Virus record (IMG/VR): IMGVR_UViG_3300024255_000034
Location: 1 to 53,180 of that record
Direction: 5' to 3' (one strand)
DNA from: a virus
DNA length: 53,180 nt
Each line of letters begins with the position of its first letter. Position 1 is the stretch's first letter. Position numbers and translations under genes: made by a program. The notes beneath the pieces were generated by a model. The model saw nothing but the letters and a program-made list of their open reading frames with translations, ran no database searches and was not told where the DNA came from. Positions 1 to 6,486 of this stretch are shown here, one piece after another.

Positions 1-120
1 GAAGGACATGACTGGTTATTTGAAAACAACTATGACTCATGGGATTGTGAACACTTCTTTGGACTGCCTTTAATTGCAGACGAAGTAGACCCCGACAACA
101 GATACAACACAAGGTTTTAA
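1..120 (+). CDS. C-terminal end of an unidentified protein (cut by window start)
   Basis: Frame 1 is open from base 1 to a TAA at 118-120 and gives 39 residues ending DPDNRYNTRF. The stretch is acidic and aromatic-rich. The next ATG follows at 122, so this is an operon neighbour of the gp33-like gene. In T4 the genes before 33-59-32 are rnh and dsbA, which makes an rnh-type product possible. The visible residues are too few to decide, and I assign no function. Confidence 0.6.
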   Translation, partial: EGHDWLFENNYDSWDCEHFFGLPLIADEVDPDNRYNTRF

Positions 121-121
121 T

Positions 122-367
122 ATGATATCAAGAAAAGAATTTACTGAAAAGGTAGAACGATTACTTTCACGAGGAAAAGGTGTTGATGTAATGGGTGCAA
201 TAGTTAGAGTTTGTGAAGAGAATAATTTAGAACCCGAAAGTGCTAAGAGACTTTTAACACCACCTCTTAAAGAGAAGTTGGAAGCAGAAGCACAAGGACT
301 AAACCTAATCAATCGTGGTAGGACTAGTCAAGGAACAATCACACGATTTTATGAGGAAAAGAAATAA
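122..367 (+). CDS. 33: gp33-like late transcription co-activator
   Basis: This 81-residue protein has the size and organisation of marine T4-like gp33, which bridges the beta-flap of host RNA polymerase and the sliding clamp at late promoters. What I see is an N-terminal MISRKEF start, a helical core (GAIVRVCEENNLEPESAKRL, about residues 25-44) and a C-terminal peptide QGTITRFY (70-77). That peptide fits the clamp-binding pattern Qxx(I/L/M)xx(F/Y)(F/Y). The position upstream of genes 59 and 32 matches the T4 order. The many TATAAATA promoters in this window would need such a factor. The assignment rests on remembered family pattern and synteny; an unrelated small clamp-binding protein is the main alternative. 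Confidence 0.6.
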   Translation: MISRKEFTEKVERLLSRGKGVDVMGAIVRVCEENNLEPESAKRLLTPPLKEKLEAEAQGLNLINRGRTSQGTITRFYEEKK

Positions 368-669
368 TGGAAATTAATGATATAGTCACGGTAGTGGCCA
401 CAAGTGGTGAATACATTGGTAAATTTAAAAGTTTAGAAAATGGTATACTGAATATTGAAGACCCTAGAATGGTAATCTCTCATCCAAACGGAGACGGTGG
501 AATGGGATTTGCAAGAGGGATTGCAGTCACTGGACAAGAAAATCCAAGTGAAGTTTCATTCAATGAATTCGTATTTGTTGTTGCAACAAACCAACCTATT
601 CAAGAAGCATACCAACAAGCAACTGGGTCTATAGTGACACCACCACAAACTCCTACTATCATAACTTAA
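367..669 (+). CDS. conserved small phage protein, possibly LSm-like beta barrel
   Basis: A 100-residue protein whose ATG overlaps the stop region of the gp33-like gene and whose TAA overlaps the ATG of gene 59. The first 75 residues alternate beta-type segments (DIVTVVATSGEYIGKF, GILNIEDPRMVI, GFARGIAVTG, EFVFVVATN). This is reminiscent of an SH3 or LSm-like barrel. The tail from about residue 76 is Gln/Pro/Thr-rich and probably disordered. I recognise it as a type of conserved hypothetical found beside genes 33 and 59 in marine T4-like phages. Its position suggests a part in replication or late transcription, but no function is known to me. The LSm reading is structural guesswork. Confidence 0.55.
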   Translation: MEINDIVTVVATSGEYIGKFKSLENGILNIEDPRMVISHPNGDGGMGFARGIAVTGQENPSEVSFNEFVFVVATNQPIQEAYQQATGSIVTPPQTPTIIT

Positions 670-1262
670 TGACCAGTAGGGAAGGATATGATGCATACAC
701 TCTTTATCTTGGAATAAAACTACACTTCTATTCCAAGGACTACGACTTTATAAAGTACAATGGTAAAGTAAAGAGTGACATCAATTCCTTTCTAAAACGA
801 AAAGATAAATTTCATTTTGGTAAGTTATTTAAAACTTACAAACAAGACTTACAAGATTTCTATATTGCAAATCTAAGTCTTAAAGACAGTTGGGCAGGAG
901 ACCTATTAGACAATGAATGTGAAAGAATTTATAAAGAATGGAAAAAGAGACAACAAAAATTGTCATATATGTATGAAACAGAACTCTCTGATATCCTACT
1001 TAAAAGAAGTATACAAAAGGTATTGGAAGTAAAGAACGGACAACACCCTATACTATTAAAAGAATACATGGCAAAGAGCATATCTTTAGAGACACTTTGT
1101 ATAATGGATTCTATTATCGGATTCAGTTCCGATTGGGAGAGACTAATATCAGAGAAGGTAGTCTACCCCGAAATACACATAAAGATTCAGAAGTATAAGT
1201 CTTTTGTAGACTTCGATTACACAAAATATAAAACTAAGACAATAGAGTTATGTCAGAAATAA
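669..1262 (+). CDS. 59: gp59 replicative helicase loader
   Basis: A 197-residue protein matching T4 gp59 (217 aa), which loads the gp41 helicase onto gp32-coated lagging-strand DNA at forks and recombination intermediates. Supporting features are the N-terminal GYDAYTLYLGIKLHFYSK..YDFIKYNGK pattern, followed by a very basic, almost entirely helical protein with many Lys, Tyr and Trp residues. It lies between the gp33-like gene and gene 32, as in T4. Translation is coupled: the start overlaps the preceding stop (TAATG), and the C-terminus overlaps the next gene by 13 bases. Confidence 0.85.
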   Translation: MTSREGYDAYTLYLGIKLHFYSKDYDFIKYNGKVKSDINSFLKRKDKFHFGKLFKTYKQDLQDFYIANLSLKDSWAGDLLDNECERIYKEWKKRQQKLSYMYETELSDILLKRSIQKVLEVKNGQHPILLKEYMAKSISLETLCIMDSIIGFSSDWERLISEKVVYPEIHIKIQKYKSFVDFDYTKYKTKTIELCQK

Positions 1263-1972
1263 CTATATTAGGAAACGGGCCTAGTAGAGAGGACTTTGAT
1301 ATCGACAATTGCACACATGAAGTATGGGGTTGCAATGCAATCTACAGGGACACTAATAAGTGTGACATAGTGTTTGCAGCTGATATGCCTTTACAAAAAG
1401 AGATTGTAGAGACAGGATATTATAAAGAAAACCTAGTATGTTTTGCTGACATTGAACCCCTTCCAATAGAAATGTTAGAGTTAATGTCTGCAGGTTTCAA
1501 CTACAGTCATGACGATATACGAATAAGTAAAAAGGATAATGACACACACTTCATTATTCAAGGTAATGAAACTTATACAGATTTTTTGGGATTAACAAAT
1601 CCCGAACTAATACTCACATACAATGACCCTATGTTTAGGAACTTGTTTACTGGAATGTCAGCATTAAGTTATGCTATGCAACAAAGTTATGAGACTATAA
1701 ACATGGTGGGATTTGATGCACTGGAAAGTGATATTTGTGATAATATTTATGAAGGTAGTGCTAACTACGGACATAAATATAGTACAGACTCAACTGTTCT
1801 TGATGTTCAGAGGAGTCAGTTCATAGCACTATTAGAATGGTACTATGGAAAAGGTTCAGTATACTGGAAAAACCCTCTTGACAAAGAGGATGAAATCAAG
1901 TATAATGAATTATCTTATTATGAAAGTAGTGAGAGATGGATTCTAGGTCAAGGCCTAGAGTCTTTAATATAA
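1250..1972 (+). CDS. Rossmann-like protein with GNGPS motif (DUF115/GT42-like)
   Basis: A 240-residue protein opening with ITILGNGPSRED, a glycine-rich nucleotide-binding loop after the first strand. Later it carries FTGMSALSYAMQQS and INMVGFDA. The pairing of an N-terminal GNGPS loop with a central 'G-x-x-AL-x-x-A ... G-x-D' element is shared by DUF115-type proteins and GT42 sialyltransferases, which use CMP-sugars. The same phage carries a CMP-Kdo synthetase at 9491-10201, but any link is inference. Alternatives are another nucleotide-sugar-dependent transferase or a methyltransferase-like fold. The gene overlaps the end of gene 59 and precedes gene 32, so it sits in the replication cluster without an obvious replication role. 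Confidence 0.45.
   Translation: MSEITILGNGPSREDFDIDNCTHEVWGCNAIYRDTNKCDIVFAADMPLQKEIVETGYYKENLVCFADIEPLPIEMLELMSAGFNYSHDDIRISKKDNDTHFIIQGNETYTDFLGLTNPELILTYNDPMFRNLFTGMSALSYAMQQSYETINMVGFDALESDICDNIYEGSANYGHKYSTDSTVLDVQRSQFIALLEWYYGKGSVYWKNPLDKEDEIKYNELSYYESSERWILGQGLESLI
1942..1959 (+). other. small hairpin before gene 32
   Basis: TCTAGG (1942-1947) pairs perfectly with CCTAGA (1954-1959) across a 6-base loop. It lies at the end of the upstream coding sequence and is followed by TCTTTAATAT. It could lessen read-through or set the 5' boundary of the gene 32 leader. The stem is short and there is no long U-run, so it is a weak terminator at best. Confidence 0.3.
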
Positions 1973-1983
1973 TGCGATATAAT
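1968..1983 (+). promoter_or_regulatory. possible -10 elements and AT-rich gene 32 leader
   Basis: Two TATAAT hexamers lie at 1968-1973 and 1978-1983, followed by an A/T-rich leader and a strong AGGAGA ribosome binding site before the ATG at 2006. I see no good -35. T4 gene 32 has middle promoters and a translational operator made of unstructured A/U-rich leader that gp32 itself binds. The unstructured, AT-rich leader here fits autoregulation, but that is inference. Confidence 0.35.
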
Positions 1984-2005
1984 TGTAATACAATAGGAGA
2001 ATACA

Positions 2006-2896
2006 ATGTCAAGTTTAGATAAACTAAGAGCAGCCATGGAAACTGCTTCACCTACAGAAGGTGCAAAAAAATCCTACGGAGACGATAGTTATTGGAAACC
2101 CGAACTAGATAAAACTGGTAATGGATTTGCAGTAGTTAGATTCTTGCCAACTCCCGAAGGAGAAGAGATGCCTTGGGTATCATACTTCGACCACGGGTTC
2201 CAAGGGCCAGGTGGCTGGTATATTGAGAAGTCTTTAACGACTCTTAATAAACAAGACCCTGTTTCTGAATACAATACCCAGTTATGGAATACAGGTATTG
2301 AAGCAAATAAAGAGATTGCACGTAAACAGAAAAGACGTTTACATTATGTGTCTAATGTCTATGTTGTTTCAGACCCTAAAAATCCTGCTAACGAAGGTCA
2401 AGTATTTAAATACAGATTTGGTAAAAAAATCTTTGAACAACTCAAAGAGGCTATATCACCTGCATTTGAAGATGAACAAGCAATCAACCCTTTTGATTTA
2501 AGGGAAGGTGCGAACTTCAAAATCAAAATTAGAAAAGTGGACGGTTACTGGAACTATGATAAATCAGAGTTCGATTCAGTTTCACCATTATTCGAAGATG
2601 AGGATAAGTTGAACACTACATATAGTTCTGCATATTCTTTGACTGGTATTATTGCACCAAGTGAATTCAAAACATACGAGGAACTCAAAGAGAAACTCGA
2701 TAGAGTGTTAGGATTAACTGGTTCAGTAAGTACATCAACTGCAGAGTCAGTTGCAGAAGACCTAGACGAAGTGCCTTGGTCTAATGTTAACACTGAGTCA
2801 GTTGCAGATGAACCTGTAATCTCATCAGTAGAATCTACTTCTGAAGGTGAAGAAGATGATGCGATGGATTACTTCAAAAAACTTGCTTCTGAATAA
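2006..2896 (+). CDS. 32: gp32 single-stranded DNA-binding protein
   Basis: A 296-residue protein matching T4 gp32 (301 aa), the cooperative ssDNA-binding protein of replication, recombination and repair. The N-terminal SSLDKLRAAME segment corresponds to the basic cooperativity domain. The core OB region carries the conserved ENEGKVFKYRFGKKI-type segment (here NEGQVFKYRFGKKIF). The C-terminal tail is acidic (SEGEEDDAMDYF) and is the interaction surface for gp59 and other replication proteins. The protein contains no cysteine, so the three Cys ligands of the T4 structural zinc site are missing. Where T4 has its Cys-rich loop, this protein reads DPVSEYN followed by a Lys/Arg-rich helix. A strong AGGAGA site precedes the ATG. 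Confidence 0.95.
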   Translation: MSSLDKLRAAMETASPTEGAKKSYGDDSYWKPELDKTGNGFAVVRFLPTPEGEEMPWVSYFDHGFQGPGGWYIEKSLTTLNKQDPVSEYNTQLWNTGIEANKEIARKQKRRLHYVSNVYVVSDPKNPANEGQVFKYRFGKKIFEQLKEAISPAFEDEQAINPFDLREGANFKIKIRKVDGYWNYDKSEFDSVSPLFEDEDKLNTTYSSAYSLTGIIAPSEFKTYEELKEKLDRVLGLTGSVSTSTAESVAEDLDEVPWSNVNTESVADEPVISSVESTSEGEEDDAMDYFKKLASE

Positions 2897-3085
2897 GTAA
2901 GTTTTTTAAACGGGGGTGTTGACATATCATTATGTGTCCTTGAATAGTCAACACCGAACTGATAACGAAGGAGTGGGGTTAATCAGTAAGGGAAAGATTC
3001 TTGGGGTCAGAGCGGAAGAATCGGTTAAGAGCGGGAATGCTGTAAAGTGAAGGGGCGACTTAACATCTAATTTAAAGAGAGAAAT
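2897..3085 (+). ncRNA. candidate structured RNA or leader upstream of bS21
   Basis: These 189 bases hold no credible ORF and are visibly richer in G than the neighbours. Four perfect stems follow in series: GGTGTTGAC (2915-2923) with GTCAACACC (2947-2955); ACTGAT (2958-2963) with ATCAGT (2982-2987); GATTCTT (2996-3002) with AAGAATC (3016-3022); GTTAAG (3024-3029) with CTTAAC (3059-3064). Loops contain GGAGTGGGG and GGGGTCAGAGCGG. The array ends about 20 bases before the bS21 start, leaving AAAGAGAG free as ribosome binding site. It could be a cis-regulatory leader for bS21, a gene 32 3' UTR or an independent small RNA. I recognise no known class. Confidence 0.55.
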
Positions 3086-3322
3086 ATGCCAGAAGTTAAA
3101 CCAAGAATAGATAGGAAAAGTAATAATGTTGAACCATTCGATAGAATGTTAAGACGTTTTAAAAAGATGTGTGATAATGCAGGTATTGTACAAGAGGTTA
3201 GAGATAGAAAGTATCACGAAAAACCTAACGATACTAAGAATCAAAGGAATCAAGATTTAAAAAGAAGGAAAAAGTTAAACAAGAAGAGAGAACAATCTGC
3301 TTCTTTTAGAAAGATAAGATAA
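3086..3322 (+). CDS. rpsU: phage-encoded ribosomal protein bS21
   Basis: A 78-residue, strongly basic protein (bacterial bS21 is about 70 aa). It shows the family signature: a short N-terminal strand, then [17 protein letters not shown] (about residues 18-34), then [13 protein letters not shown], and a Lys/Arg-rich C-terminal helix. bS21 sits on the 30S platform near the anti-Shine-Dalgarno end of 16S rRNA and affects initiation. Phage-encoded bS21 is known from marine phages, where exchange into host ribosomes has been proposed. Its position right after gene 32, preceded by a structured non-coding stretch, suggests controlled expression. It overlaps the next gene by one base (TAATG). Confidence 0.9.
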   Translation: MPEVKPRIDRKSNNVEPFDRMLRRFKKMCDNAGIVQEVRDRKYHEKPNDTKNQRNQDLKRRKKLNKKREQSASFRKIR

Positions 3323-3516
3323 TGAGTAATTGGCATGGGGGAAAAGGTTCCAAGAGAAGGAACTCAAACGAAGAAGCCTATGCTGATAACTGGGAGAAAA
3401 TCTTTGGTAAAAAGAAACCCGAAATTAAAGTAAGAAAAGAAACACCGAGTCACGGTGCATCACAAGTCCATTCGGACAAAACAAAATACAATCGAAAGAA
3501 AATTAAGAGTACTTAA
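3322..3516 (+). CDS. small basic conserved protein (WHGGKGSKRR type)
   Basis: A 64-residue, highly basic protein beginning NWHGGKGSKRRNS, with a central YADNWEKIFGKKKPE and a polar Lys/Ser/His tail. Proteins of the 'GGKGS..R...Y..NWD.IFGKK' type are common small hypotheticals in T4-like and other marine phages. The function is unknown to me; charge and size suggest nucleic-acid or ribosome contact. It is translationally coupled to bS21 (ATG overlaps its TAA). Its last 14 bases overlap the convergent tape-measure-like gene, and no terminator is visible between them. Confidence 0.65.
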   Translation: MSNWHGGKGSKRRNSNEEAYADNWEKIFGKKKPEIKVRKETPSHGASQVHSDKTKYNRKKIKST

Positions 3517-5917
3517 CGTCTACTAGTCTAGCAGTATCATCAGGATTTCTGAAACTATGTCTACCAGTTTGTATTGTTGTATTTTTATTATTCACAACAC
3601 TAGTATTAATTGACCCTACACCATTACCATCTTGTGTAGCATTTGGTGACATTCCAAGATTTGAAGCATTCTTAAGAACAATTTCTGTAGGTGTTCCATC
3701 ATTCATAACACCCCTATACTTTTTAAGTGCAGACATCACCATCTTTTCTTTTTGTTCTTTGGAAGCATTTGAACTATCAATCATTGCTAATTCTTGTGTT
3801 AGGGATTGAGCTCCATTATCGAATGTTGCAATCTTATCTCCTGTTCTTCCTCCTATAACTGCCCCTGTTATACCAGTAAGTAAACTAGCAGCGAGAATAC
3901 CCCAACCAACAGGATTTGAACCCAGTACAACTGCGGCCGCGGCTGGTACGGCTGCACCTAAGAGACCACCTGCCCAACTACCAATACCACGTCCAGCACT
4001 ACCTCTTTTGTTTGCTTTTTCAGCACCTTCAACGGTCTTTAAATTGTCGCCAGATAATAATCCTTGATTCTCTAATGAGTCTATACCTTTACCATATTTG
4101 TTTTGGTCATATGCATCAAAACCATAATCTATTCCAGCACCTACGATTGGTAGTTTTGCAAAGGCACCTCTTGTAAATGATTTACTTAGTGCCATTTGTG
4201 AATTGGCCCTCTTCATAAGGTCTTGTCCTTGTTTAGAATCTATAAACAAATCCAACTGGTTTGGATTTATGTTTAACATCTTATTCAAATACTCGGGATT
4301 ACCTTTAAAGATATATCCCATCTTTTGAGACCACTTCTTGTAGAAATTAGTTCTTTTGTCTAATGTCCCATCACTGTTAAATAACCTATCAACTTTCTTT
4401 GCATCACTAGCATCAAAGTTATCTAGTTCTGATGTGAACGAACCTCGCATACCATATGACTCTGCACCTTCTGTTACTACCTCATCAGGTCTAACCACTG
4501 GTATGGAATTTCTATAAGTATCCATTGACCTACTAAGGGATGCACCTGCTTCCATACCAATTGCTACACCAGCATTAGAAACTGCTTCATTTGGGTTGAT
4601 GGGGTCAATTGGCGGTGGTCTTAATAGAGTAGGAGTGTCTTCATTATCAAAAAGTTTTGGAAGGCCGAAGGCGACCCCAACGCTACCTAGTATAGCAGCT
4701 ACCATTCCAAGTCTTCCACCTTTTGGAAGTTTTAGATTTTTTAACATGCTTCCTTTGGGTTTTCCACCATCTTTATTAGCATCAAATAATTGCTTAGATA
4801 TTTTATCATAACCAAAGTAACCTGCTAATGAACCAGCAAGAGGAAGAATAGCTTTTGAAAGGCCAGGAAGATAAGTGAGACTGTTCTTAGTGTTTTCGTC
4901 TCCACCTTTGATACTATTAAGACCACCGCCAATTACCAATGCTCTTAATAGTTTATTAGTTGTCTGAACACCCTCGTTGACTTCTTCAGTTTCTTTTAGT
5001 TCTTTCTTTGCAATTTTTATTGCAGGGTCTACTTCTTGACTATCTCCAGCAATTGAAGCTGCAATACCTTCACTAACACCACCAAAGGAGAAAGCACTAG
5101 CGATACTGCCAGACAAATCTTTGTTTCCAAATATCTTACCTACTGCATCTACCTTATCGACAACTGTATCTAAAGTTCCCAATAAATCAAAACCTGTAAG
5201 TTCTTTAAGTCCTTGACCGAACATAGTGAACTTAGTATCTTGTTCTGCAATTTCTTTTGATTGTTTCTCAACAGTCTCATTAAGTTTGTCCAAATTAGAT
5301 TTAGACTTATCTATTAAGTTCTTCTGTACTTCTAATTCTTCTCTCTTAGTATCAAAGATTTCCGTTTCAAACTTTAGAAGACTTGCAGATTGTTTTTTCT
5401 TTTCTTCTAAAAGTTCTTTATGTTTTTTCTCATCACCAAGACCTTCTGCACGGATACTATCAAATTCAAGTTGTTGTATTTTATCTCTGAAGTCTTTAAT
5501 CTTTTTACGGTTCTTAATTTCTGATTCTGCAATTTCTTGTTCTAGTGTCATTGCTTTTAATTGATTTAGATTATGTGTGTCTTGTGCAAGTTTAAGTTTC
5601 TCTACAAATCCAGTACTTCCACTAAGTCTATCTAATCCTTCTGAGAGTTTTTTATATTCTATTGTAGTTTTATCTACATTATCAGCAGTTGCTTTTACGA
5701 TTTTTTGGGTATAGTTCTGCAGTTCTTTAGCATTGGCGGCTGCCTTAAAAGAACCTTTAGTAGTTTCTCTTAAGTCTGCAATTGTCTTTGCAAGTGGAGT
5801 GTTAACCTCTTGTAAATTTGAGACGACAGTTTTAAATTTCTTACTAAACTGTTCTGTAGTCTTAGCAATTTCTTGTGCCTTTTGTTGCCTTAGTATGTTT
5901 ATGCTATCGTCTGCCAT
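3503..5917 (-). CDS. tape-measure-like tail protein
   Basis: An 804-residue protein. Residues 1-250 are charged coiled coil (for example KKHKELLEEKKKQSASLLK). Hydrophobic Gly/Ala-rich segments follow near 270-295, 345-375, 400-420 and 640-690, separated by polar linkers. A coiled-coil front with several membrane-active segments, last in an operon with gp26 and a frameshift extension, is the usual picture of a tail tape measure protein. T4's gp29 is 590 aa, so this one would be longer. No lysozyme or peptidase motif is evident. An AAGGA ribosome binding site precedes the start. Assignment is by architecture and context, not by clear sequence match; another internal tail or hub protein is possible. 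Confidence 0.5.
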   Translation of the reverse strand: MADDSINILRQQKAQEIAKTTEQFSKKFKTVVSNLQEVNTPLAKTIADLRETTKGSFKAAANAKELQNYTQKIVKATADNVDKTTIEYKKLSEGLDRLSGSTGFVEKLKLAQDTHNLNQLKAMTLEQEIAESEIKNRKKIKDFRDKIQQLEFDSIRAEGLGDEKKHKELLEEKKKQSASLLKFETEIFDTKREELEVQKNLIDKSKSNLDKLNETVEKQSKEIAEQDTKFTMFGQGLKELTGFDLLGTLDTVVDKVDAVGKIFGNKDLSGSIASAFSFGGVSEGIAASIAGDSQEVDPAIKIAKKELKETEEVNEGVQTTNKLLRALVIGGGLNSIKGGDENTKNSLTYLPGLSKAILPLAGSLAGYFGYDKISKQLFDANKDGGKPKGSMLKNLKLPKGGRLGMVAAILGSVGVAFGLPKLFDNEDTPTLLRPPPIDPINPNEAVSNAGVAIGMEAGASLSRSMDTYRNSIPVVRPDEVVTEGAESYGMRGSFTSELDNFDASDAKKVDRLFNSDGTLDKRTNFYKKWSQKMGYIFKGNPEYLNKMLNINPNQLDLFIDSKQGQDLMKRANSQMALSKSFTRGAFAKLPIVGAGIDYGFDAYDQNKYGKGIDSLENQGLLSGDNLKTVEGAEKANKRGSAGRGIGSWAGGLLGAAVPAAAAVVLGSNPVGWGILAASLLTGITGAVIGGRTGDKIATFDNGAQSLTQELAMIDSSNASKEQKEKMVMSALKKYRGVMNDGTPTEIVLKNASNLGMSPNATQDGNGVGSINTSVVNNKNTTIQTGRHSFRNPDDTARLVDVKYS

Positions 5918-5931
5918 GTCTTATTGTATCC

Positions 5932-6252
5932 TTATTTTTTACTAAATGCTTGAGCACCAAAGAAAGCTGCAACGATACCAGCAACAGCAATAAAGTATAC
6001 TCCTGCCATATCTCCTAGTATATCACCAGCCTTTTCATAACCAGCAAAGTTAGTTCCAATAACTAACACTGGATATAGTAACATACCATATAAAGAGTAC
6101 CATGCCATTTGTCTTTGTGCATCACGCATTGCATCTGCATCTTCTAACTCTTTACGTTTAAATTCTAAATACATTTTTTCTTCTGCTTTTGAAACTTTAC
6201 CATCACCGTTTGAATCTGCAGGGTGAAATGTTTTATTGTCTTCATCACTCAT
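5932..6252 (-). CDS. small membrane protein with EF-hand-like loop
   Basis: A 106-residue protein. Residues 8-20 read PADSNGDGKVSKAEE, a canonical calcium-binding loop (Asp at 1, Asn at 3, Asp at 5, Gly at 6, Glu at 12). A charged helix follows, then two hydrophobic helices: WYSLYGMLLYPVLVIGTNFA and AGVYFIAVAGIVAAFFGA. A similar EF-hand plus two-helix architecture is common in marine T4-like phages. The function is not established. Possible roles are a calcium-sensing virion protein used during DNA entry, or a holin-like protein. It lies between the gp26 frameshift product and the tape-measure-like gene, which favours a tail role. An AGGACA sequence precedes the ATG. Confidence 0.6.
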   Translation of the reverse strand: MSDEDNKTFHPADSNGDGKVSKAEEKMYLEFKRKELEDADAMRDAQRQMAWYSLYGMLLYPVLVIGTNFAGYEKAGDILGDMAGVYFIAVAGIVAAFFGAQAFSKK

Positions 6253-6297
6253 AATTTGTGTCCTCTATTATTATGAATCACTTACAAATAATCAAAA

Positions 6298-6486
6298 TTA
6301 ATTTTGTTGTTCTTGTCTAATCCTCTCTCGTTCTTCTTCTAAATGATTGACAAGAAGTTTTACATATATCTCCCTTTCCCATGGTATCATTTCTTCTAAT
6401 TCTGTTAATGAGTACTTGTGTTCCTGCATTAACTGAAAGTTAGATTGATAATAACCAACTAAACTTTCATGAGAAAGAGATATTAA
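6298..6486 (-). CDS. -1 frameshift extension of gp26 (tail assembly chaperone-like)
   Basis: No independent gene start is credible here, but the -1 frame relative to gp26 is open for 62 codons from the U-run at the end of gp26 to a TAA at 6300-6298. The peptide contains NFQLMQEHKYSLTELEEMIP and a Glu/Arg-rich C-terminal helix. This is the same kind of sequence as the small ORF that follows gp26-family genes in T4-like phages. Slippage on U UUU UUU would give a 295-residue fusion (gp26 233 + 62). The arrangement parallels the G/GT-type chaperones that precede tape measure genes in many tailed phages. Confidence 0.65.
   Translation of the reverse strand, partial: LISLSHESLVGYYQSNFQLMQEHKYSLTELEEMIPWEREIYVKLLVNHLEEERERIRQEQQN

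Noticed and set aside
2897-3085. tRNA gene in the non-coding stretch before bS21
   Set aside because: No T-loop consensus or acceptor/anticodon arrangement; the four stems are in series, not a cloverleaf.
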